64,000 nucleotides of DNA from Nocardia australiensis (GTDB lineage Bacteria > Actinomycetota > Actinomycetes > Mycobacteriales > Mycobacteriaceae), in contig NZ_JAJFZM010000002.1 in NCBI RefSeq assembly GCF_020733705.1, positions 1 through 64,000 of the forward strand. Reading direction: 5' to 3'. A program made the position numbers and the translations under genes. Positions within the stretch are counted from its first letter, which is position 1. The number at the start of each line of letters is the position of its first letter. The notes below the pieces were generated by a model that worked only from the letters and a program-made list of their open reading frames with translations, was not told where the DNA came from and did no database searches. Below are positions 17,988 through 37,138 of this stretch, in pieces.

Positions 17988-18876
17988 CGGCTTCTCCGGT
18001 GTAGTAGCTGTGGAACAGGTCTTCGAGTGCGGGTTCGGTGACCAGCAGACTGGCAACGTGGTGTCCGGCCAGGGCGCGCAGCAGGGCGTCCGGGCTGCCC
18101 GTCACCTGGCAGCGCAGGGCGGCGCCCTCGACGCGGACATCGACTACGCCCGTCAGCGCGGCGAATTCAGCCCGGTCGACGGGCCGAGCGAAGGTGACCT
18201 CCACGTCACGCACCGCGTCGGCGCGTAGGCCCGCGACGGTGTCGAGCGCGACCAGACGGCCTTCGCGGATGATGCCGACCTGATCGGCGACCGCTTCGAC
18301 CTCGCTCATGATGTGGCTGGACATGAACACCGTCTGCCCGCCTGCCGCCGCTTCGGAGACCATGTCGAGGAAGATCTGCTGGGCCAGCGGATCCAAACCG
18401 GACGTCGGCTCGTCCAGAATCAGCAGCTCGGGTTCGTGCATGAACGCCTGCACCAGACCGACCTTCTGCCGGTTGCCCTTCGACAGGGCCGATATCTGTT
18501 TGCTCTGGTCCAACTCGAGCCGACCGCACAGCGCATCGATGCGATCTGCGCCCGCACCACCCCGCAGCGTGGCGAGGAACCGCAACACCGCGCCGACCCG
18601 CTGCCGACCGGGGGCGACGAAATCACCAGCCAGATACCCGATCTTCTCGTGCAGGGCTACGGCATCACCCCGGGGGTCCATGCCGAGGACTCTGGCCGTG
18701 CCACTGGTGGGGCGGATCAGGTCCAGCAGGAGCCGGATGGTGGTGGATTTCCCGGCGCCGTTGGGTCCCAGATACCCGAACACCTCCCCTCGCTCTACCG
18801 ATAGGGACAACTCGATCAGACCGCGGGACGCGCCGTAGGTCTTCGTGAGCCCGTTCAGCTCAATTGCTTTTGCCAT
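17977..18876 (-). CDS. ABC transporter ATP-binding protein (exporter type)
   Basis: A 299-residue ATPase of the DrrA/CcmA type: Walker A GPNGAGKST (near residue 39), signature LSKGNRQKVGLVQ in place of LSGGQ, Walker B LLILDEPTSGLD, and a C-terminal 80-residue regulatory tail. Such proteins power two-component exporters. It is the first gene of the operon; a MarR gene runs divergently and an AT-rich perfect palindrome lies between the two. Confidence 0.9.
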   Translation of the reverse strand: MAKAIELNGLTKTYGASRGLIELSLSVERGEVFGYLGPNGAGKSTTIRLLLDLIRPTSGTARVLGMDPRGDAVALHEKIGYLAGDFVAPGRQRVGAVLRFLATLRGGAGADRIDALCGRLELDQSKQISALSKGNRQKVGLVQAFMHEPELLILDEPTSGLDPLAQQIFLDMVSEAAAGGQTVFMSSHIMSEVEAVADQVGIIREGRLVALDTVAGLRADAVRDVEVTFARPVDRAEFAALTGVVDVRVEGAALRCQVTGSPDALLRALAGHHVASLLVTEPALEDLFHSYYTGEADAA

Positions 18877-18910
18877 GCACCAGAACGTATCGAAGTTTCA
18901 GAGATTTGTA

Positions 18911-18925
18911 AATATTCTGAATATT
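18911..18925. promoter_or_regulatory. MarR-type palindromic operator
   Basis: AATATTC-T-GAATATT is a perfect 15-bp palindrome in an AT-rich island, 34 bp before the ABC ATPase start and 24 bp before the MarR start. The position would let one MarR dimer block both promoters. Confidence 0.6.
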
Positions 18926-18949
18926 CATAGGTATGATACCCTTCGAGGT

Positions 18950-19423
18950 GTGGGAACCAACGAGCGATTGCGAGAAGCCGCGGAGAAGCTGGCCCTGACC
19001 TTGTCGGCGGGCGGGGGGATGCAGCGCTCGACCGCCAGGGTGATGACAGCGCTGGTCTACACCGAGCAGGACACCATGACAGCCGCCGATCTTGGCGCGG
19101 AGCTGTCCATCAGTTCAGGTGCCGTATCGACCGCGATCAAACACCTCATGCCGGTGGGGCTGATCGAACGCGTCCCGGCTCCGGGCAGCCGCCGCGACCA
19201 CTACCGGTTCCGAGCCGGTGCGTGGGCGGCGTTGATGTCGCAACAGAACACCTTGCTGGCCACCATGCACAACGCCGCGCAGGAAGGCCTCGACGCCACC
19301 AGCGCCGATACGGTCACCGCCCGGCGCCTGCACGAGATGCAGGATTTCTACAGCTTCATGCTCGACGAACTGGTCCCTCTGATCGAGCGATGGCGGGAAC
19401 AGTACGCTGCCGAACACCCCTGA
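18950..19423 (+). CDS. MarR-family transcriptional regulator
   Basis: A 157-residue winged-helix protein. The recognition part reads AADLGAELSISSGAVSTAIK followed by HLMPVGLIERVPAPGSRRDH, the beta-wing of GbsR/MarR-type regulators. Start is put at GTG 18950 (VGTNERLREAAEKLALTLS); the open frame upstream runs through the operator and ATPase start and is not coding. It is divergent from the ABC exporter genes and probably represses them, the common genetic set-up for drug-inducible efflux. Confidence 0.85.
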   Translation: MGTNERLREAAEKLALTLSAGGGMQRSTARVMTALVYTEQDTMTAADLGAELSISSGAVSTAIKHLMPVGLIERVPAPGSRRDHYRFRAGAWAALMSQQNTLLATMHNAAQEGLDATSADTVTARRLHEMQDFYSFMLDELVPLIERWREQYAAEHP

Positions 19424-19738
19424 CCGGCCAGGGACACTCTCACGCCAGCACCTGGGTACGTCCCAGCCTCAGCTGCGGCCCCCAACATGGTGCTGGCTCA
19501 GTGCATCTGATGCCGCCCGACCCGCGGGTTCGCCGCAGCACGTTCGGTGGCGTGCTGGACCCCGCGCAGGTACTCCTCGGCCATCGCGACTGATATCCAA
19601 GTGCCGCAGGCGACTTCATAGATCGGACGGTCGCTGCCGGGCCTCGTAGTCGACGGAAAAGAGGTTACGGGAGTATCGGCGGTCCTCGGTTGGTTGTAAT
19701 CGCCGTACTGGTTATGGACTCTTCACGTAGGAGGATGT
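19424..19738. other. gap with no supported gene
   Basis: This stretch should hold the msrA promoter. On the minus strand an open frame without a start codon (about 19505-19715) reads DRPIYEVACGTWISVAMAEE then YLRGVQHATERAAANPRVG; the composition looks protein-like and it could be the last trace of a lost gene, but I recognise no family. Confidence 0.4.
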
Positions 19739-20254
19739 GTGAGCGACACGCGGAAGGCGATTCTGGCCGGCGGCTGCTTCTGGGGCATGGACGATTTGAT
19801 TCGTAAGCAGCCGGGGGTGCTGTCGACCCGAGTCGGCTACACCGGTGGTAGCAACGAGCGCCCTACCTACCGTAATCACCCTGGCCATGCGGAAGCCGTG
19901 GAGATCATCTACGACCCGGCGCAGACGGACTACCGGGCCCTGCTCGAGTTCTTCTTCCAGATCCACGATCCGACGACGAAGGACCGCCAGGGCAACGACA
20001 TCGGCACCAGCTACCGATCGGCGATCTTCTATCTCGACGACGACCAGAAGCGTGTCGCGCTGGATACGATCGTCGATGTCGAGGACTCGGGCCTATGGCC
20101 GGGGAAGGTGGTCACCGAGGTGGCTCCGGCGAGCGAGTTCTGGGAGGCCGAACCCGAGCATCAGGACTACCTCGAGCGTTATCCCGACGGCTACACCTGC
20201 CACTTTCCGCGGCCGGGCTGGAAGCTGCCGAAGCGGCAGCACACCGTGCGGTAG
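19739..20254 (+). CDS. msrA: peptide-methionine (S)-S-oxide reductase MsrA
   Basis: A 171-residue enzyme that repairs oxidised methionine in proteins using thioredoxin or mycoredoxin as electron donor. The catalytic motif [17 protein letters not shown] is at residues 11-27, followed by VGYTGG and [11 protein letters not shown]. The C-terminal YTCHF Cys could be the resolving residue. The GTG start at 19739 has a strong AGGAGG just upstream. Cytoplasmic, monocistronic. Confidence 0.95.
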   Translation: MSDTRKAILAGGCFWGMDDLIRKQPGVLSTRVGYTGGSNERPTYRNHPGHAEAVEIIYDPAQTDYRALLEFFFQIHDPTTKDRQGNDIGTSYRSAIFYLDDDQKRVALDTIVDVEDSGLWPGKVVTEVAPASEFWEAEPEHQDYLERYPDGYTCHFPRPGWKLPKRQHTVR

Positions 20255-20429
20255 GCCCGAATTGCCCAATCAACCAGCGTGAGTACATCGTCTGCCCCGG
20301 ACCGCGCGTCGAAGGCGCCGCAAACGCGAACGCAGCAACTTCCGTCGCCGATTGACTAATCCGAGGGTGCCGTCGTCGCCCGATGCTGGATCCGGTCGCG
20401 TCCGATCGGATCCAGCGGTCGGCAATGAG

Positions 20430-20681
20430 TCATCACCGCACTCGCCGCCGGTATCGACGCCGCACTCGTGCGCGAGTTGCCGGCCTGCGGCGGCCGACTC
20501 GAAACCCGTTGCGATCACGACCGAACCGCGGTTATCGCGGCAACGAAGAACCCGAGCCGTCGCCGCCGCCCGAGTACTCATCGAGGCGGGCGCGGACTCG
20601 CAGATGCGCGACAGTTCCGGCCGGACCGCCCTCGACAATGCCGAGCAGCGCGGACAAACCGCTGTCGTCGCCCTTCTGTAA
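20430..20681 (+). pseudogene. frameshifted ankyrin-repeat fragment
   Basis: The last frame reads ARVLIEAGADSQMRDSSGRT then ALDNAEQRGQTAVVALL and stops, a typical final ankyrin repeat. The preceding repeat (ITALAAGIDAALVRELPACG, TRCDHDRTAVIAATK) is in a different frame, so a frameshift lies near 20560. No start codon or ribosome site is visible. It is a remnant of a small ankyrin protein. Confidence 0.6.
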
Positions 20682-20999
20682 ATGAGGCCGCTTCGGGTTC
20701 GGCCGCTGCCCGCAGCGTCTGCGGCACCAGATTATGGGGCAAGACCGGGGTGGGCCGAATCGGTAGTCTTCGATCAAGCGATCGGCACCAGGATTAACGT
20801 GCGGACCCTGAATCGGGAGGGCGGTCCGACAGCACGCGTGATCGGTGGCGGTGTTGCGGGCGCGATTCAGATCTGTTGCTGCGGAACGTTTTTCGGCGAC
20901 GTTCCGCCTTCTCGGTGTGCGGTCGATCTTCGTCAAGGTCGTAAGGTACTCCGATTGGGAGTCCTTTGCGCCGCTGAGTAGGAAGGCGTAGTCGCGGCA
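20682..20999. other. promoter region of the NRPS gene
   Basis: No gene is seen. It must carry the NRPS promoter; GGAAGG at about 20981-20986 is the nearest ribosome-site-like sequence, rather far from the ATG at 21000. No regulator gene and no clear long inverted repeat are present. Confidence 0.4.
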
Positions 21000-31790
<10,791 letters not shown>

Positions 31791-31932
31791 TCCCGATATC
31801 AGCGCTGCCGGTGCGCGGACGAACTGTCACGATAGGTCGTCCACACCGGGCCCGCAGGCGAACTCGGCGAGGTCCGCCCGCACTGCGAGGACGGTCCGGC
31901 TGTGCGCTACACCGATGGCTGGAACCTGCATT

Positions 31933-32253
31933 TCATCCGCCACCGTAGAACCCACCGGGCGCATTGGGGTCACCGCCGACGTCCCTACCGGTAAACCGTT
32001 CGATCCGGTCCGGCATGGTGATGAAGGCGTAGATTCCGGCGAAGATCATCGCGAGCCCGCCGACTATCTTGGCCACGCTTCCCGCGCTCCAAAGTTCGGT
32101 CCAGCCGACAAAAATGAGGATCCCACCACCTACGAGCAGGCCAGGGCAGACCAGGTAATACAGGCATACAAGCAGTACGTGAGCGATCGCCAGCCCGATC
32201 GCCACGGGAATACTCTTGGGCTGCGGCCGCTTTCGCCGGATTGTCCGTCCCAT
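31933..32253 (-). CDS. small membrane protein of unknown function
   Basis: A 106-residue protein from ATG 32253, which is preceded by GGGAGGGGAG. After a basic N-terminus (RTIRRKRPQPK) come two or three membrane segments (VAIGLAIAHVLLVCLYYLV, LLVGGGILIFVGW, IVGGLAMIFAGIYAFI) and a cytosolic or outside tail rich in Gly (PNAPGGFYGGG). It is convergent with the NRPS gene. The open frame extends upstream, but the shorter start has the ribosome site. No function can be assigned. Confidence 0.7.
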   Translation of the reverse strand: MGRTIRRKRPQPKSIPVAIGLAIAHVLLVCLYYLVCPGLLVGGGILIFVGWTELWSAGSVAKIVGGLAMIFAGIYAFITMPDRIERFTGRDVGGDPNAPGGFYGGG

Positions 32254-32444
32254 CTCCCCTCCCGGATATCTGCTACCCATTGTTTTGCCCGGCGCGCCTG
32301 CCGCCCAAACAAACCGCGTCATTCGAGACGACCATTGCCGTGCGGGCTGCGGTGGGGGAGCATGGACGTGCGGTGGGGTGCACGCCGTGATGTCTTCTGA
32401 TTGTGTTCCGCGATCTACTTCCGCTACGCAGGAGGACGAGATTC

Positions 32445-32855
32445 ATGGTTACTAATCGGAACTACCGACGACCTACCCTCATCGGGACCATTTTCGGCGC
32501 AATGACGCTGGCCGGTGTGTTGGCCGCTGCTCCCGCTCTCGCCGCCAACACCATCGACGTCAGTGGAGTCGGGCCGGTCAACGTCGGGGTCGACTACAGT
32601 TGCGACGCACCGGCAGGGGTCGCCGCCATCAAGGCGATGGTGGGCGACCCCAACGCGGATAGTCCGTCGGCTACCGGCACGCAGAATGCCGTCACATGCG
32701 ACGGCGCCCAACATACCGCCGTGGTCATCCTGGTCGGCGCCGCGGGCGAGGATGCGCCGCTCTCGGCGGGGCAGACGGTACAGGTGCGGGTCGCGCTGGT
32801 CGATCGCGACGACACTGTTGTCGCGGGCCAGGCCAAGGTGGTCTCGCTGGGGTAG
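32445..32855 (+). CDS. small secreted protein
   Basis: A 136-residue protein with a clear Sec signal: basic NRNYRRPT, hydrophobic IGTIFGAMTLAGVLAA and a cleavage site after APALA. The mature part is about 100 residues, predicted beta-rich, with two cysteines (DYSCDAP, VTCDG) that could form a disulfide. ATG 32445 follows AGGAGGAC. Related small secreted proteins are frequent in Nocardia and Mycobacterium, but none has a function I can name. Confidence 0.75.
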   Translation: MVTNRNYRRPTLIGTIFGAMTLAGVLAAAPALAANTIDVSGVGPVNVGVDYSCDAPAGVAAIKAMVGDPNADSPSATGTQNAVTCDGAQHTAVVILVGAAGEDAPLSAGQTVQVRVALVDRDDTVVAGQAKVVSLG

Positions 32856-33609
32856 TGCCTGCGACCGGCGCACCATCGAGCCACGGATTACTGGTCGGTG
32901 GTGCGCCGCTCGATCCGTGGGCACGAGGTTGGTGTCGGCTGCGCAATATTCGAACCTGCGATATTGCGCTGTGCGCAAGATAGCTTGTGGCGCAGCATGT
33001 CTCGCGCGGCAGATCATGCTCGGCGCGGGATCGATCCGGGGCACCTGCTGCGGGTCGTTGCCGGTCCAGTCAGCCCGGTAGGCGGCAGATGAGCATCCCC
33101 CGGCCCGTCCGCACCCGCCGACGCTTCGCCTCCGCGCTGCCGTGTGCCGCTGTCGACGCCGCGACCGCCGCTGGGGCTGGTGTAGCCGCCGCCGACCCGG
33201 CAGCCACGCCCACTGACGTAGCGGCTTGAACAGTGCCGCTCCGGGACGATCGGTGCCTTGCGGGTCGGGCGCAGCAGCCGCAGACTCGCGGCTGGCGAGG
33301 GTGTTGATATCGCCGACGACGTTGGCTACAGCCTGGGTCCGTTTGCCGAAGCGGCGGGGATCTGGACTGTGATTACGTGTTCGTCAACCTTTGGGTAGCC
33401 GGGTCGGGCAGGCATGGCGGCATTGGAACGTCACCGATGCTGGGCCGCCGACCCGGCGACGATACCCGGCCCGGAACACATCCCTTGACCGCGGGCAGCG
33501 GGCAGCGAACGTCGGAGTGGTGCCGGTGCGACGGTACCCACCTGTGCTCGGGAGCGCGGCTCGCCTGCTATCTGGAACACAACTGGACGCGACGAGCCCC
33601 CGTGTCCAG
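32856..33609. other. gene-poor stretch with degenerate coding traces
   Basis: A 46-codon frame at 33089-33229 (MSIPRPVRTRRRFASALPCA, ending in Ala-rich sequence) looks like a signal peptide without a mature protein. On the minus strand around 33235-33385 an open frame without a start reads DPRRFGKRTQAVANVVGDIN then TLASRESAAAA, which has the look of a conserved small actinobacterial protein. Neither can be supported as a gene. The right end is the 3' flank of the van operon. Confidence 0.4.
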
Positions 33610-34974
33610 TCAGAAATTCGGGCGGTTCTGCACCCATCGGAACGGTGTGCTTCGCTGCGGGAAGCTGTCCGGGTCGATCCGGTCGAGCATGAGGGTGACC
33701 TGGTGGCCGCCCAGTTCGCCGGTCAGCACGGCTGTGTCCGGGGCGGTTTGCTGGAAGTTGAGCGTGCCCAAGGGATTCTGAGTGTGCTCGGATGTCGCCA
33801 TCTGTCTGGATTGCGGTGTCCCCTCGATCAGCCGGATCCGATGGGACGCGGCGTCCACGTCGACGGGAACGGTCACCAGGGTGTCGTCCATCCGCTGAAA
33901 GGTGATGGTATCCGGATAGTCGAACACCACTGTCTTCCAACGAGTTGCGTCGGTGGTCAGCGGTGGCACCGGCCGTCCGTCGCGGGTGTATTGCGACACC
34001 GACCAGATGCCGTACAGCGGAGGCTTGGGGCGGTCGGGCCCGCCGGAGCGCCAGGCGTGCCAGCCGCTGTACACGAGCGCCACCGCAATCCAGAGGCCGA
34101 GCGCGACCTGCATCAGCGCCGCGATACGGCGAGATCTCCTGGTGTGGAACGGATACGGTACGGCGGACGGGCCGGTGGTGCGGTTGAGCAACAGCACTCG
34201 CGTCAGCCGCCGCGCCTCGGGCGCCAGCAGTATCAACGACATGAGCAGAAGATGCGTGGACGAGATCTTCTCCGGCACATCGAAGGTCATGTTCAGTACG
34301 ACGATCTGCAGGGTGTCGATCAGCGCCAGCAACGCGCCGAGCAGCGCGGTCCGTGGCACGAGCAGCAGGATCGCTGCGGTGATTTCTGCCGCACCGAGCA
34401 GCATTTCGTACGGTGTCGACACACCTATCTGCGACCACAGCACGGCCATCGGCGTGAGGTCACCGTACTCGGTCAGTAGCGTGGCCAGCGACGGCTCGGG
34501 CATCTGCGTCGGAATCGCCTTGGCGAAGCCGAAACTCAACATCTGACCGGCCAGCAGTATCCGGATGACGAGGAAATACCAGCCTGCGAGTGTGCGATAT
34601 TGCCTACGGTGCCGGTCCAGTACCGACCACACCGCTGCTCCAACCACCGCCACGACCAGGATGCAGAACAACAGCACCCAGAAGATCGTCTGGTCCCCGA
34701 CTCCGGTCGGATACAGCTGTACCGCGGTACCGAACAGCTCCCGGCTCACCCAGTTCAGGACGGGCTGCAGTTTCCGGATGTGCCAGAACTGTGCGTCGTA
34801 GCCCAGCTGGCGGCCGAGCAGGCCGGTCAGCTCGAACACGATCGGCGGAGTCAGTACACAGAACAAGCCGAAGTACAGGAAACAGAACCGGAACGCGATA
34901 CGGGTGAGTGGATTCCAGCGCGCTCGTCGAGCCGACTCCGGTCCTTCGGGGGCGATGGTTCCGGCCGTCGTCAC
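33610..34974 (-). CDS. DoxX-like multi-pass membrane protein, last gene of the van operon
   Basis: A 454-residue protein from GTG 34974, whose GTGA overlaps the stop of the vanY-like gene by four bases. It has about seven to eight membrane segments (for example AFRFCFLYFGLFCVLTPPIV, WYFLVIRILLAGQMLSFGFA) and then a soluble C-terminal domain of about 130 residues beginning KPPLYGIWSVSQYTRDGRPV. Similar proteins are usually named DoxX family, or HTTM-like. Their role is unknown. Its tight coupling to cell-wall genes suggests a part in envelope adaptation, which is inference only. Confidence 0.75.
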   Translation of the reverse strand: MTTAGTIAPEGPESARRARWNPLTRIAFRFCFLYFGLFCVLTPPIVFELTGLLGRQLGYDAQFWHIRKLQPVLNWVSRELFGTAVQLYPTGVGDQTIFWVLLFCILVVAVVGAAVWSVLDRHRRQYRTLAGWYFLVIRILLAGQMLSFGFAKAIPTQMPEPSLATLLTEYGDLTPMAVLWSQIGVSTPYEMLLGAAEITAAILLLVPRTALLGALLALIDTLQIVVLNMTFDVPEKISSTHLLLMSLILLAPEARRLTRVLLLNRTTGPSAVPYPFHTRRSRRIAALMQVALGLWIAVALVYSGWHAWRSGGPDRPKPPLYGIWSVSQYTRDGRPVPPLTTDATRWKTVVFDYPDTITFQRMDDTLVTVPVDVDAASHRIRLIEGTPQSRQMATSEHTQNPLGTLNFQQTAPDTAVLTGELGGHQVTLMLDRIDPDSFPQRSTPFRWVQNRPNF

Positions 34975-35333
34975 TGCCGCGTCCTCGGATCGTGTGCGGG
35001 GTCGGGATAGATGGCAGGGCAACCGTGCTCGATCGCCTCGAGGCGCAGTTCGTAGTGCCAGGGCTCGTTGCGATAGATCTGGCACAGTCCGTATGCGGCG
35101 CCGTATGCGGACAGCCACGCCGCAGCATCGGAACCGAGGTCGACCGCGTTGCCGGACACGTGCGCAGAAGTATCCGTGGTGGCAACCCACCGGGCGGCTC
35201 CCTCCGTCGAGCCGTACTTCGCGACCGCCACGCGAAATAGTCGGTTCTGGTACTCCCGGGAACGCCAGCCACTGTTGACGTGGAACTCGATGCCATCTTC
35301 GGCGTCAGCGCGGCGCGCTGATGGTATCCGCAT
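34971..35333 (-). CDS. vanY: VanY-type D,D-carboxypeptidase domain, without signal peptide
   Basis: A 120-residue M15B peptidase domain. Visible: NSGWRSREYQ, the zinc motif SAHVSGNAVDLG (His and Asp ligands) and the catalytic Glu plus third ligand in NEPWHYEL. Such enzymes remove the last D-Ala from pentapeptides. Most family members have an extra N-terminal helix and a membrane anchor or signal; here the protein begins only a few residues before the core, three bases after the murG-like stop. So it is either a cytosolic carboxypeptidase or a shortened, perhaps inactive, form. Confidence 0.82.
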   Translation of the reverse strand: MRIPSARRADAEDGIEFHVNSGWRSREYQNRLFRVAVAKYGSTEGAARWVATTDTSAHVSGNAVDLGSDAAAWLSAYGAAYGLCQIYRNEPWHYELRLEAIEHGCPAIYPDPAHDPRTRQ

Positions 35334-35336
35334 GGT

Positions 35337-36467
35337 TCACTCCAAGTCTCGTGAGTCGATACTTCGTTGCTCCGCGACCGTGGTGAGCACGTGCCGGGCC
35401 AGGACGACGTCCGCGTCCGGTGCGTCGGCCGCCGACGCGTGGGCCGACATCTTCGCGATCCGCTCGGGATCGGTGAGCACCGGGATGAGGGTGGTTTCGA
35501 TCCAAGTCGGATCAAGGTCAGCGTTGTCGACAAGCAGTGCCCCACCGGCAGCGACGACCAGCTCGGCGTTCAACCGCTGCTCGGCACCGCGCAACGGCAG
35601 CGGGACATATGCGGCAGGCAGTCCGACGGCGGCCAGCTCGGCGCACGTCATTGCCCCGGAGCGGCAGATCACGAAGTCCGCCGCGGCGTAGGCGTACTGC
35701 ATTTCGTGGACGTAGGGGACGACGACGTAGGGCGGGTCGCCGGGGGTGCTGGACGGCATGTCGACCGTGTGCCGCGGCCCGGTGATATGGAGGACCTGCA
35801 CGTCGGCGGTCCGTAACGCCGCGGCGGCGCCGGACACCGCAGCGTTGATCGCCCCTGCACCCTGCGAACCGCCGGTGACCAGCACTACCGGCCCATCGCG
35901 GCGTAGCCCGAACCGCTGCCGGGCTGTGTCGTGCAATGCCGGGCGGTCGAGCCCGGTGATCGTCGGGCGCAGCGGGATACCGATCGCGGTGGCGTGCGCC
36001 AGCCGGACACTCGGTGCGGCGGTGAACACGTGGGTCGTCATCCGGGCCGCGAGTCGGTTGGCCACTCCGGGCCGGGCGTTCGCCTCGTGGACAACGATCG
36101 GCAGGCCACGTCGTCGGGCGGCGAGGTACGCGGGCACTGCTACGTAGCCGCCGAAGCCCATCACGACCTCGGCCCGCACCCGGTCGAGTACTGCACCGGC
36201 TACCCGGACCGAGTTGTGGAGCCTGGCCGGCGTCTGTAATAGGTCGCTGCTCAGTTTGCGCGGCAGTGGCACCGGGGGGATGAGTTCGAGCGGGTAGCCG
36301 CGAGCGGGGATGAGCGTGGTGTCCAGTCCGCGGACCGTGCCGAGGGCGGTGATTTCGGCCGTGGGCTCCAATCTGCGTAGTGCGTCGGCGAAGTTCATCG
36401 CGGGCTCGATGTGACCTGCCGAGTGGCCACCTGCGACGACGATGCGGGGTGCTGGTCCGCCTGGCAT
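35337..36467 (-). CDS. MurG paralogue (lipid II-forming GlcNAc transferase) in the van operon
   Basis: A 376-residue GT28 enzyme. Motifs in order: GGHSAGHIEPA (glycine loop 1 with the catalytic-type His), GFGGYVAVPAYLAA, HEANARPGVANRLAA, VTGGSQGAGAIN (UDP-GlcNAc loop) and CRSGAMTCAELAAVGLPAAY with a following AEQRLNAE. This is the MurG layout, so it should transfer GlcNAc to lipid I at the inner membrane face. It is not in a dcw cluster, so it is an additional copy. Its ATG overlaps the upstream stop by one base (TGATG). A dedicated MurG could handle lipid I ending in D-Ala-D-Lac, but that is inference. Confidence 0.85.
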   Translation of the reverse strand: MPGGPAPRIVVAGGHSAGHIEPAMNFADALRRLEPTAEITALGTVRGLDTTLIPARGYPLELIPPVPLPRKLSSDLLQTPARLHNSVRVAGAVLDRVRAEVVMGFGGYVAVPAYLAARRRGLPIVVHEANARPGVANRLAARMTTHVFTAAPSVRLAHATAIGIPLRPTITGLDRPALHDTARQRFGLRRDGPVVLVTGGSQGAGAINAAVSGAAAALRTADVQVLHITGPRHTVDMPSSTPGDPPYVVVPYVHEMQYAYAAADFVICRSGAMTCAELAAVGLPAAYVPLPLRGAEQRLNAELVVAAGGALLVDNADLDPTWIETTLIPVLTDPERIAKMSAHASAADAPDADVVLARHVLTTVAEQRSIDSRDLE

Positions 36468-37138
36468 CACGACGTCCTTCTGATCAAGATTCCTCGGTGT
36501 GCATGAAACCGCTCGAATACGTGCACGGGTAGCGATGCGGAGTCCGAGTTGTGGGAGTAGCCCGACGGGTTGTGGAACCGCACTACCCCGTCCTCGACCG
36601 CATAGACCAGCACGAGGTGGCCTCCTCGTTGCGGCGCGTGGGTGTCGGGGTCGCGAATCTCGGGAGATACCGAGGCGATCATGACCTGCCCGGGTCGCAC
36701 CTCTCGGTGGGATACGTGAATTGGCGTGTGTTCGATCAGTCGGCAATGGAATCCGAACTGTGCGCTCACCCAGGCCATGAATGGTCTGTAGATGAGTCCT
36801 TGGACCTTGCCGGAGGGCTGCACCACGTAGCAGCCCTGGTCGAGGGCTTGCGCGAGGAGTTCGCCCATCGGCAGCCGGACGTCGGTCCAGCCCTGGAGCA
36901 GCGACTGTAGACATGCCAAACCGCAGACCTTGCGGGACCAGAACAGGTACTCCTCGTGTGTGCGGTATCCGTCGGAGGCCCAGTCGTGCAGTCGCGATGG
37001 ATCGGTACGCGGCAAGAAGACCTCCAGCCCGGATAGGCCGGTGCGCCGCATGACGACCTCGTCGTTGCGTTCCACATGTCCCCACTGCGAGATGCAATGG
37101 AGACTCCGATCATGTGATGGGAAAGTCGAAGTAGACAT
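36467..37138 (-). CDS. C39-like papain-fold cysteine peptidase in the van operon
   Basis: A 223-residue protein without a signal peptide. A possible catalytic Cys lies in KVCGLACLQSLL (about residue 75), a His in RGGHLVLVYAVEDG (about 180) and an Asn in FHNPSGYSHN, which is the Cys-His-Asn/Asp order of C39-type peptidases. The ATG at 37138 lies 29 bases inside the end of vanX, and its stop overlaps the murG-like ATG. Classical van operons have no such gene. It may cleave a peptide or a gamma-D-Glu-type peptidoglycan bond; nothing in the sequence fixes the substrate. Confidence 0.7.
   Translation of the reverse strand: MSTSTFPSHDRSLHCISQWGHVERNDEVVMRRTGLSGLEVFLPRTDPSRLHDWASDGYRTHEEYLFWSRKVCGLACLQSLLQGWTDVRLPMGELLAQALDQGCYVVQPSGKVQGLIYRPFMAWVSAQFGFHCRLIEHTPIHVSHREVRPGQVMIASVSPEIRDPDTHAPQRGGHLVLVYAVEDGVVRFHNPSGYSHNSDSASLPVHVFERFHAHRGILIRRTS

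Noticed and set aside
19505..19715. Protein-like minus-strand frame reading DRPIYEVACGTWISVAMAEE
   Set aside because: No start codon, no ribosome site and no family recognised; kept only as a note on the gap.
33235..33385. Minus-strand frame with FGKRTQAVANVVGDINTL
   Set aside because: Looks conserved, but it has no start and is closed by a stop just upstream; not enough for a gene call.
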